Shown here: positions 46,059 through 56,100 of the stretch, piece after piece
How positions within the stretch are numbered: position 1 is the stretch's first letter
Layout of the letters: each line of letters opens with the position of its first letter
Assembly: GCA_037043015.1 (NCBI GenBank)
Contig: CM073328.1
Location: forward strand, 7,117,409 to 7,181,408
Reading direction: 5' to 3'
Length of the DNA: 64,000 nucleotides
Origin: Bryum argenteum
Taxonomy: Eukaryota > Streptophyta > Bryopsida > Bryales > Bryaceae
Position numbers and translations under genes: made by a program
The notes under the pieces: model-generated
Seen by the model: only the letters and a program-made list of their open reading frames with translations
Told to the model about the DNA's origin: nothing
Database searches by the model: none

Positions 46059-49000
46059 ATGGCCTCCGCCCCCACAGGCCGTAGGAGTAGGAGTCTCGTC
46101 AAAGGCAAAGCTGCTCTGAAAGCAGAGGAGCGGGAGGAGTCTCCTAGCAAGAAAGATAACTGGGTCATTCCGGTTCCCAAACAGTTGTCATGGGAGGAGC
46201 CCTTCGATTTAGAGGGGTTTCCTCCTCTCCTTACTGAGAAACTTCTTGAGTCGGCACCGTGCTTGTTAGGAAGAGAGAATGTTTTTACGATGAGGACTTT
46301 TTATCGGATTTGTGGGGGTGTGCAAAGAAGGAGTCTTGCCGAAAGATGTGACCGACGCCATGGTCCCAGTAAGTGTGTATGAGCGCTGGTGGGAGAGAGG
46401 AACGGGTGTCAACAAGTCAAGGTACTTCTTGGAGAAGTGCACGAAGGAGATGCACAAGATCGCGTATGTGAAGATGTACGAGCGTGTTTACAACGAGCCT
46501 CCTGACAACAAAGCCTTCAGCCAGACCTTCTTACGGGCGTGCGTGTACTACTTCAACTTCGATGGAAAGGGTGGCAAGAATCCGGTGAATTGGGCTGGAC
46601 AAGCTGCAAAGGTGATCACCGATCGAGATGCCCATGCGAAGAACAATCCCCTGAAGTTGGGCCCTCCCGCATTGAAGCTGCAACTTGCACACATCATCGA
46701 CGACTGTGTTGACTACTTCGAAGGAGTCCCAGAAACTGGGGATGTTGGAAAAAAGGCCGACTGTGGTGAGGAGAAGGGCAAGCAGAAGTTGAAGGAGTTG
46801 CAGAAGGCAATATCCACTGCGACTGTGGCTGCTCAAAACTGCGCAGATGAAGTGGCTCTGAAGAAGGATGCACTATCAAAGTTGGAGGCCGAGAAGGTGG
46901 AGATTGAAGCCGAAGATGAGAATCTAAACTCCAAGAAGGACGAATTGCGCAAAGCTTCTAAGGACTTTCTCAAAGCTGGAAACATGGAGGAGAAAGCGCG
47001 TGTCGACAAGGAGCAACGACAAGTCAGCGCGAAGATTGCAGTCAACAACGAGAAATTGGAGGAATGTGAGGACCTGATTGATGGGACACAGAAGACCATA
47101 GCCCAGGAAGAAGAGAAGTTGCGTGGTCTCAGAGAGGCGCTAAGTCAGCTACAGAAGAAATGCGCAGCCGAGAAAGCAGCTCAGCACTCTATCAAGCCCA
47201 AAAGTCCTGCTGGAAATAGGATAGCAACTGAAGGACGGGCGCCAAACCTTAACACAACCACACCATGCGGACTCTGCGATCTGCTGTTTGTTTCCAACAG
47301 CATAGTTCCATTATCGTGTGGTTGTTTATTTCACCCCTGGTGTTTGTGGCCAGAACTCATTTCAGGAGTTCGTGATTGTCCGTTGTGTTCAGAAGCTGTC
47401 GATGCTTTTTGGTTGGATTCTTGGGGGTTTGGTTTCTTAGAAATGCCCGACGGTAACCCTAACCCCGATGACAAGGGCCCGGCCCAGGTAGGAGAGCCGG
47501 TCATGGAGCGCAAGAAAGCGCCTACTGAACAAGCTTCCGAAAAGAGTGAAGCAGCCTCTAAAAAGCCGAAGCAGAACAAGACGCAAAATAGGACTCCGTC
47601 GCCTAAAGCTGGTAAGGCAAATTCAACCACGTGTTTTCAATGTTGGCCCATACCTGTGCACATGTACGTGTTCTAGAGCACGTGGTTGAATTTGCGCGAT
47701 GTTGTAACCGTCATGCTGGATGTGCGATGTTGGAAACAGACGCTAAATCAGTGGAGGACAAGAAGAAGGGAGAGCATACCAAGGGGTCTAAAGGTGACAC
47801 CAAGACCGGCTCAGCAAAGGCAAAGTCACATCCAACGTCGTCAAAGGGGGCGCAAGGCGACGACGTTCCTTTGAAAGACAAGGCTGGTAAGACAAATTCA
47901 ACCACGTGCTTTACTTCAGCTATTTCATTGCTGGCCGGTACCTGTGCACATGTGTAGAGCGAGTGGTGCTTGATGCGCGATGTTGTAACCGTCCTGTTGG
48001 ATGTGCGATGTTGGAAACAGAAGCTAAACCAGTGGAAGACAAGAAGAAGGGAGAGCATACGACGGGGCCTAAAGATGACAGCAAGACCGGCTCAGCAAAG
48101 ACAAAGTCACATCCAGCGTCATCAAAGGGGGCGCAAGGCGTCCAAGCTGTCCAATCTAGTAGTACTGACGACGACGTTCCTTTGAAAGACAAGCAATTTA
48201 GGATAAAGAAGAGGCCAGCTCCTACCGTAGCTGAGGGTGAACCACCTGCTAAAGTGCTGAAGCAACATAGCATTGTATTGCCTATGGCTGGTAAGGAAAC
48301 TTACACTCGTTTAATTAAGCCATGTCATTTGTTTGCCCATGGTAGTGCACATGTGTGAAGGACATGTTCCGTACTGTGTACGTTAACGCAAACTTATTCT
48401 TGTGCAGGATGTGGTATGTTGGAAACAGAAGCTAAAGCGGTGGATGACAAGAAGAAGGGAGAGCGTACGAAGGGGCATGAAGATGACACCGCGACCAATT
48501 TGACGGACAAGAAGAAGGTAGAACGTACATCTGACAGTCCTTCCCTAGTTGGCTCACCATCATGTGACAGTGGGTCGTTAGAAAAGGTGAATTCCGTGAT
48601 TGAACAAGGGTGCTCAAGCGCAGATTCATGAGAGCTTAAGTATATTACAGTGTGTCGTTTAGCCGCGCCGGACAAGGTGGAAGCAATGTTAAAATTTATG
48701 ATTTCGACTTACATATTTTGTCAATGCCAAACATTTGGGTGTGGAATGAAAAATCCTTATTTACACATTGACCTTGTTTTCGTAACCGTTGGAAACATCA
48801 CAACAGAGCAAAGGTGATGGAGAAGGTGAAGCTGAACCACCTACAAAAGCAGCCTCGCCAAAGCCTCAGGTGACAAATAAAGATCTTCTTGGAAACCAGC
48901 CAGCATGTCATTTTACACCAATGAAATTCCCCGTTAAACCGCGTTCATCAATTCAACACCCAGAGAAACGGGCACCACCAAATGAAACAGGCGGGTAAAA

Positions 49001-49656
49001 AATCAACCACTATATCGGCGGTTTTTAACGCACAACTAGCATACTGAAGGCATCCGCCAGGCAAATCAATACTTGTACGATAAAACAACCATATTCAATT
49101 TCGATTAACTTTTAACTTTCAAAAAAAGAGGGATGAATTGCTCAAGCATGCAGCATACTCTTGTCCATGTGTTTGTTGGAATGCTACTCTGTCTCTAAAC
49201 GGATGATATCTTAGTGATGCTAGTTGTGTTCTGTTGGATGAGGCAACACACAGAAGCGATGATGTTTCCAACAGGTCTCGTTTCTCCTTCAGACCTCCAC
49301 CAGATGCTTTTGAGCCACCATTGTTTATAGACGTTAAACCGCTGAGGTACTTGCCACCTCCGGAAGACATAGTCGACCTTGATTCCGAACCGTGTTCGCG
49401 TATATGGAAGCCTGCAAGGGAGCCTGTAAGGGAGCATGAATGGGAGAAGAACTTTGAATCACCGGAGGGAATAGTGTCTCGATTGACCAACAGCTCTCAA
49501 GCAGCATCCTCGAGCAGCAGCCATGAGACATCTGGAGCGACATCGAAGTCTGCTCAAGTACTGGGAGATGAGCTACTCGGTTCTCCAGAAAGTTCGCAAA
49601 CTTCATCAGACTTCCTATCGTTCATCGAGAAAGGCTGTATTCCACCTACTGCTTAG
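46059..49656 (+). CDS. Coiled-coil/RING-like protein, plus-strand paralogue
   Basis: It starts at ATG 46059, directly after GGTTTCCAACATG. After MASAPTGRRSRSLVKGK comes the shared domain (FDLEGFPPLLTEKLLESAP, TFLRACVYYFNFDG, KLGPPALKLQLAHIIDD). The frame shifts by one at GTGGGGGTGTGC (46303-46318), where the paralogue is uninterrupted. A long charged coiled coil (about 46750-47170) and a RING-like finger follow: CGLC, 13 residues, CGCLFHPWC, 11 residues, CPLC (47267-47400). The exon ends at the donor GCTG|GTAAGG (47611). Lysine-rich repeat exons (47.7-48.6 kb), a piece at 48789-48998 and a proline-rich end (49234-49656, SFRPPPDAFEPP) probably form the tail; that linkage is tentative. It faces the minus-strand paralogue across 0.9 kb, suggesting a shared bidirectional promoter. 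Confidence 0.5.
47607..48640 (+). repeat. Tandemly repeated lysine-rich exon, three copies
   Basis: Copies start near 47728, 48009 and 48417 with ATGTTGGAAACAGAnGC and encode MLETEAK.V.DKKKGE-type peptides. Each is separated by an intron-like stretch starting GCTG|GTAAG. Only the third copy keeps an acceptor (TGTGCAG|GATGTGGT); the first two have GCTG or GTTG there. Confidence 0.6.
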
Positions 49657-50138
49657 GCGAAGATTGCAAATTTTATCTACAAGTTGAAAGCGCCTTAAGT
49701 TTAGAGTTGGCCAACCAGACCTGTTTTACCCAGAAACATGTGTAGGAAAAAAAGACGCATTTTTTCCTTGTTTAGATACCTGTTGGAAACATCATGTTGC
49801 AAACTCAAAACATTTATTCTACTACATATTCTAAGACCACCCTTCAATGCAAAATGCTCACAACAAAGAAGTAGTTGTTGCCACCGGATTTGTGCAGGCG
49901 CTACAAAAAGGCATTGTTTTATAAATACCAAAAGTCCAGCCTTCTAGTGATCCCTATCACAGATTTAAGGCTGTTGGTCACATATGTATAAGTCCGTCCG
50001 ACCGCCTTCGTACACAGGCACTTGCATCAACCATACTAATACGATCTAATTTCCGATAAGTCACTCTTCCTTGCAAGCAATATTTCACCTAGCTAGTAAC
50101 TCCTACTATTTCGAATGCCCAGGGAGGAAGGACTCTTG

Positions 50139-51569
50139 CTACGGGATGGACATTCTCGTGTCTGCGATTGATGTTGACAACCGGCACGCCGGGTTTCCGC
50201 CTTTCCGGAGCCTGAATCGAAAATCCACTGGAACAATATCCCCCAACGTAATGCAGACCTCTCGACGAATATGTGACAACAGCCATGATTTCCCCACTTC
50301 AAACGTCGCCACTGTCACACCTCCAAACAAACAAGGAAGAAGCACCAAATCCTCCTCTTGAACTTGGTCAATCTGTTGCCAACTTACACCATCTTGCCCT
50401 AGACGCTCTCTCCCATACTTTAAATTTGCGTACAATGTCGATCGCCCCACATGGTACCTGCGTTGCACAACAAACCGCGTTTAGGGTCTTAATCTCCAAA
50501 TCGGTTTTCCTTGACAGCCGCTCCCTCCTCTCAAGCTTGACGATTAGATTTTACTGGCATTAGCAACCTACGTACCTGAAGGTAACAGTGTGCATCAATA
50601 TCGTGCACCTCACGATATCTTTGCCAAACACAATTTTTTGATGCCAACCCGGATCCATGAGGCTCAAAAATAGTTCATCAGATGGATTTTTAACGATATA
50701 CAAGGTGGCTGTGCGCCTCATGTTTGCCTCCTCAGGTGCAAACAAATCGACAAAGACATGCAGTGGTAAAAACCACTGCAAATGCCCCATTCGGCTTCCA
50801 GTGGTGGGCTTTGTAACGGCCTGAAAATCTTGGCGCAACTTAAAGCGAAACGCTTCGCTGGTGTGCATGTCGGGGAGGGGCCACTCTAAGTCGGTGAACG
50901 CCGGCAAAAGGAGTGGCTCAACTGATCTATAGAGCAGGCCTGGTGTAGGCGGAACATACACAAGATTAGAGTAAAAAATTCCATTGTCGAGAAGCTCGCT
51001 CTAAGATCTGCCATTGTGAGTGGCTTCCCCGATGTCGCTGTGGAGAACCACAATGGGTCCGAGTATAGAATCGGGGTCCACCCAGTCCTCGAAAAATGAC
51101 TGGAACAAAACTGTTTCCAACACGGAGCACATCTCACAAATTAGTATAAAAAAACACGTTCGGAACGTTACAGAAAACAATTTTCCTAACGGTCAATCAC
51201 AATTGCAATGCACGAGTTCTTACAGTTGCATGGAACCCTTTCGTGTGGAATTTCAGGATCCAAGAGCACTTGATGCCGCTGGTATGCGTGCCTAACCAAC
51301 ACAGACTCCATGACAACCTTGTTGCCAACATACTTCACCTTGAAGTCCACAATTTGGGCATTGTAGGACCCTCTCATGCTCTCACCTCCATGCTTGCGAG
51401 CCTCTCTTGCCCATGTTCCATTTCTCCCTGGATTCAGCCTCACCCATGACAACCTCTCATAACGCGTTGGTATCCACTCTCCGGCCTCATTGTGAGTGTT
51501 AAACAGCGTAACGGCACTGATCTCGCTCTGTGGTCGCCGATTCTCCATAGTGACTAACACGTACGACAA
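50139..51569 (-). CDS. Unknown multi-exon gene of the 12.7 kb element
   Basis: Minus-strand model: exon 1 from ATG 51548 (MENRRPQSEISAVTLF) to 51224 (donor CAACT|GTAAGA). The next exon starts after GGAAACAG near 51110 (LFQSFFEDWVDPDSILGP...), has one in-frame TAG near 51003, and continues (YVPPTPGLLYRSVEPLLLPA) to 50576 (donor CAG|GTACGT). The last exon runs 50457-50139 (acceptor CAACGCAG; YHVGRSTLYANLKYGRERL), stop TAG. The 118-bp last intron joins in perfect phase. About 370 aa with no recognised domain. The motif TGTTGGAAACAG itself supplies the predicted acceptor AG of exon 2. Confidence 0.45.
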
Positions 51570-51911
51570 GAAACACTGACAAGGAAAATTTGCTGCAAGA
51601 AGAATTATGCAAGCCTATTATTCCCGCCATTACTTTGAAATCGGCCGTCACCATCCGCCACAACTCCACGGTATGCACGACATGTCATTCTCATTTGGCA
51701 TCATGAGAAATACAACCGATGGTGCCGCACCAAGGACGGTTCTGTCACTCGTGCTAGCAGTACCTCCACTGGGTACACGAATATTTTATACTTTTCGCTC
51801 ATTTTGTTTTGATTGGTCAACACTTGCGCAAGATATGATGTTGGCACTGTGTGTGCCAAGGTGGAGGGCTGATTTTTTGAATTAAAATCGACATTAATTG
51901 AAAAAGGAAGT

Positions 51912-51945
51912 TGGCCTTCCTTACACCCCAAATTTTCTCTAATGG
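51912..51945 (-). repeat. Right TIR of the 12.7 kb element
   Basis: On the minus strand it begins CCATTAGAGAAAATTTGGGG. Host homology to copy 1 resumes at once (TATGCTAATTTAATGTG). Confidence 0.85.
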
Positions 51946-52688
51946 TTGTATGCTAATTTAATGTGTAAAAAGAGCCGACACGCTTAGTGGTAACACCTTA
52001 CTTTTTCAATATAGGAGTGTTTGGAACACCATATGAAGGACGATGGTCAAATTTGAAATGTCCCTAGTAGTATCCACATTAATGTTACTACTTAAAGGTA
52101 AATACTTTTGATTGTATATTCACCATAATGGAGACTGAGCCACCACTAGTTTTGGGTGAATGCTTTTGGTAGTATATTTTAGCCTCATGGTGGGGCACTT
52201 GGAGCATCATGTACTTGATAAATATATCTATTGGGTGTAACGAGCCTTTGATTAATCACTAGTGTACTTTTCAGTACGTGACAAATAAAAACGCTTGGGA
52301 TATTCAAATTGTCTTAAGTGTGGATAGAGTCTCATCACATTCACGTAAGTGGGATTGAGTAGAAAGTTGGGTATTTTTGGTTTATATGAGTATCTAGATT
52401 TTTGGTAATAAATAAAACTAATTTGGAGTCCCTTTTCAATTTGAATATGAATTGTAAAAGTATGGTTTTCCCTTCAATAAAATCATTCGAGGTTTTCACT
52501 AGGTTTTACCTGAATGTCGTAACACCTTGGGCTCTGTGATATGGACATGAAGATTCTTGGCAAACCTATTGTTCGGCTTTATTGGATGAGTTAGAGAAAG
52601 ACTTCTATTGAGTGGTTATAAAAGAGAGTATAGACAAATCTTAGTTGTTTGTGGGTAAATATGGAATGTTATATGATATGAAGCCGCT

Positions 52689-52947
52689 TGTCATGGGCCA
52701 AGGCCTCGTTGATAAGCTCGGATGTTCACTCGCTATTAATTTTATAAATAGAACTTCGGCAGTAGAGCTAAAGTATAGCCTCGGCAGTAGAGCTAAAGTA
52801 TAGCCTCGGCAGTAGAGCTAAAGTATAGCCTCGGCGGTTGAGCCAAGAGATTAGTATATATGGGACTCTTATTCATTGTAAACCTAAGTCTTGGATCAAT
52901 ATATTTCTTTTGTAGTTTTTGCTTGTTTTGACAGCTAGACTCTTACA
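52689..52947 (+). repeat. 5' LTR (259 bp)
   Basis: Starts TGTCATGGGCC and ends CTCTTACA. It contains three units of a 25-bp repeat (TCGGCAGTAGAGCTAAAGTA plus TAGCC), against two in the 3' LTR. TATATAT at 52855-52861 is the likely promoter. Confidence 0.9.
52855..52896 (+). promoter_or_regulatory. LTR promoter and predicted RNA 5' end
   Basis: TATATAT at 52855 is followed 31 bp later by AAGTCTTGGAT (52886-52896), the spacing expected between a plant TATA box and the start site. That segment is complementary to the primer-binding site. Confidence 0.55.
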
Positions 52948-52949
52948 TA

Positions 52950-52960
52950 ATCCAAGACTT
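52950..52960 (+). other. Self-primer binding site
   Basis: ATCCAAGACTT lies 2 bp after the 5' LTR. It is the exact 11-nt complement of AAGTCTTGGAT in the LTR. No TGG-initial tRNA-type primer site is present at this position. Confidence 0.6.
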
Positions 52961-53162
52961 CTCTTGATTTTCTGAAGGGCTTCATCCTCCCTTGTTTTTT
53001 CAAACGACAAAAGTAGGACATTGATTAGATTGAGGAACTTATCCACCTCGTGGTAGTGATTGAAGATAGCCACGTAACCGGGACGCATTTGAAGGCTTTG
53101 CGAAGCTGAAGAGTTGATTGAGAGGTGTTGCTTTTTGAGATGGAGAACGCCCGGATGATCGA

Positions 53163-56100
53163 TGATGAGATCTTGCAACAGCAGCAGCAGCAGCAGCGCG
53201 CAAGGAGAAATTACGGCGGAAGACTATCATCAGGAGATCGTGAGGTTGCGCACACACTTCAAGCTTCTCGCCAGTCGAGAAGTTGACTATCAGCGATTGG
53301 TTGCACAATGATCGCGCAGTGGCTCCGGCCGGACAATTCACGAGTTTAGGAGGTCCGTCTTCATCGCAGATGATGCCGCAATCGATGCAGCAACAATATG
53401 GGAGGCGCCGCCGTCGCATTGCGCAAAGCGATTGCCGATATTTCAAAGTTTGACGGGAGTCGCAAGGGCTACCCGATATGGAAGGTCGAAGCGGATAACA
53501 AGCTTCGAATTGATGGAGTATGCATTTGGTACACCTCAAGATCAAGCCGTGTACTTGTTTTTCGAGGATGGACGCTGAAGGCGAGATGATGGTAGTATCT
53601 TTCTACCAAAATCAACGTGGTTGCAATGCGGCGACTTTTATTCAACATCTTGACAAACGTTTACATCGACATCGACCGAATCTGTGTGAAAGGCATTGAA
53701 TCGGCTTCAAGCAATGAAGCGGGTAGGGAGTCATTCGCAACATTCTTGCCCAAGTTTGAGAAGGAGCTTGGTGAGAGTCAACTTACCATGGTTCCGGATA
53801 TGGTGAAGATAGGATATCTTCGCGGTGCTCTCAACTCGAGAGATGCAACGCGATGATTGACCTCGTGACGTACATCGATTATGGTATGTTTGTCCAAGCT
53901 TTGTTGGCGGTCGGCTCTCAACTTGATTGCTTGCAATATCGGAAGGGTAAATGCGGCTCGATCGCGACATCAAATCGCGTATGGCGGATGGAGATGAGAT
54001 GAATTGGATGCCTACGGTCCAAATAAGCAAGCTTCGAGACGCGTCGACTTTGGAGGAACAACAACGGTGTCGCCGCCAAGAGGGACGCCCATTTTTATGT
54101 TTGAAGCGAGGCCACCGTGCAAATGACTATTCATCTAAGCAAGGTGAAGGCAATGAGAAGAAGAAGAAAAGAGAGCGCGGACAAAACTTCGATAGTGATG
54201 ATGAGTGAGAAAAAGAAGAGCAATGGCAAGATAGAGGAGGTCAAAGAGATAGAGAGTTGTGACTACGATGTAGAGTCGGAAAACGAGCGACTTCCGGCAT
54301 AAGACTCGATCGGAGGCGTGGAGGCGGAGTTGTCAAAGTTGAAGAATCTAGGAGACGAACTTAGACACGGGTGGTATGTATGTTGATGTTTTAATAAACT
54401 CAATTATATCTACTCGTGTTTTGTGTGATTCGGATGCCAATGCTTTGCAAGCGTATGCGAGCAATTTGTTCGACGGAGAGGGTTGGATGCGTCATCTATT
54501 CAACCTAGATCTTTGGAGCAAGTTACGACAATGAAGAAGCGGCCTATGATTTGCCAAATTGCAAATTTTATGGCCGATATTGATGGTATGGAGGAGAAGA
54601 TTGTTGCCTATGTTATTCCAGGACAGATAGATGATATAATCTTGGGAAAAGGTTGGATGGAGCGACATGATGCAAGTGTTCGACCTGCTAAAGAAGAGGT
54701 TTGCATTCGAAAACCTTTCAAGATGATTGTGAAGACTCGACCGATTACGTTGGAGCCAATGCAAGAGATACGTGCATCGAGTGATTCAAACTTTGCGGAG
54801 CGGCGGTGAACCAGTAGAGGTTTTTAGAGCCAGCTTGGTTGACATCCAGAAGGCACTACAACAGAAGGTGTATAGGGACCCGGCACAACATGCTCCTGAC
54901 TGGCTCATGCCAGTTATTGACGCTTTTAATCTACAAGATGCAAAGTCGTTGCCCCCGCATATAGAAAGGGGTTGATCACGAGATCAATCTTATTGAAGGA
55001 AGACTAATGATGACATCCCCGCCATGCATTTGATCGATGTCCAAGGATCAATTATTAGTTTTGCGCAAGACCCTTACGGAATTGTTGGATATTAGATTTA
55101 TTCGCGTAAGTAATTCACCTGCAGCACCTCCGGTCATATTTGTGAAGAAACCTGGCGGAGGATTGCGATTTGTGTTGACTATCGGCAATTGAACGAGATG
55201 AGTCGGAAGGACAGCTATCCGATTCGCGCATTGATGAGACGTTAAGATCCATTCTTCATGACCAAATATATCTCAAGGTTGATGTAATCTCTGCGTTTAC
55301 CGGATACGTGTGAAAGAAGGTGACGAGTGGAAGACGGCGTTCAAAACACGCTTTGGCTTATATGAGTGGTTGGTCACACCGTTTGGGTATGACGGCGCGC
55401 TGCAACTTTTCAGCCGATATATCAATTGGATACTTAGCGATTTAATTGGATATATCTTGCTCCGCATATATTGATGGCGTGGTGATCTATAGTGATACTC
55501 AAAAAGAACATCGTGATGCGATTCTCGAGGATCATCCGTAAGCTTGCTAACGCAGGCTTCAACTTGATTTTGATAAGAGCGAGTTTGAAGCGGCACTATT
55601 AAGTATCTTGGATATTTGGTGAAGACGGTTGGGGTTTGCGGTGATCCAAAGAAAACTTGAGGCAATTCGTCAATGGGAGCCGCCAACAAAAGTGAAAGGA
55701 GTTCGTGGATTTTTAGGTTTTTCGCAATTATTATCGACAATTCATAGATGGATATTCTAACATTGCGTAACCTCTTACTCGATTAACGCGGAAAGATCAA
55801 CCTTTCCATTGGACATCGAAATGTCAACATGCCTTTGATCGATTGAAGGAGGCATTAATTCATGCGCGGTGCTCGTTAAATGGACTCCTGGTTTGGAAAC
55901 AACCATTGAATGTGAATCCTCCTGGTTATCTTGTTGGTGGCACCTTAATGCAAAAGGTGGACGGACTTTGGCATGCGGTTGCTTATTTCTCGAAGAAAAC
56001 AGTCCGTGAGTCCAATTATCCGATTCAGCGACAAGGAAATGCTAGCGATTGTACATTGCATCCGCGAGTGGCGTACATTACTTGTTGGCCAACATTTTGA

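Larger units (their letters stand above)
39899..51330. promoter_or_regulatory. Dispersed quasi-palindrome TGTTGGAAACA / TGTTTCCAACA
   Basis: Exact copies start at 39899, 40072, 41006, 45118, 47289, 47728, 48009, 48417, 49263, 49781 and 51112. One-mismatch copies start at 39841, 41827, 42775, 43414, 43710, 43961, 45885, 46049, 48787 and 51320. Arms TGTT and AACA surround a 3-bp centre GGA or TCC. Both orientations occur, in coding and noncoding DNA. I noticed no exact copy elsewhere in the window. A binding site for an element-encoded or host dimeric protein is inferred. Confidence 0.7.
39231..51945. mobile_element. 12.7 kb TIR DNA transposon, superfamily not identified
   Basis: The ends are 34-bp inverted repeats with one mismatch: both begin CCATTAGAGAAAATTTGGGG and continue TGT(G/A)AGGAAGGCCA. 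TNL1's flank at 13948-13970 is the uninterrupted site. Flanks are TTA on the left and TTG on the right, so a 3-bp duplication is possible but not clear. The cargo is a coiled-coil ORF, a DDE-like transposase relic, a minus-strand RING-like gene, a divergent plus-strand paralogue with a long repetitive tail, and another minus-strand multi-exon gene. Several reading frames carry stops or frameshifts, so this copy is probably not autonomous. The motif TGTTGGAAACA is scattered throughout. No CACTA, hAT or Helitron terminal signature is present. Confidence 0.8.

Noticed and set aside
39231..51945. Helitron, Polinton or CACTA assignment for the 12.7 kb element
   Set aside because: It has long TIRs (not Helitron), no polymerase B or integrase seen (not Polinton), and termini start CCATTAG, not CACTA.
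39231..51945. Firm target-site duplication TTA
   Set aside because: Flanks are TTA and TTG, and copy 1 reads TTACGTAG there, so the duplication cannot be fixed by eye.
53039..53545. 168-codon minus-strand ORF
   Set aside because: It is antisense to chromovirus gag, and plus-strand gag peptides are recognisable there.
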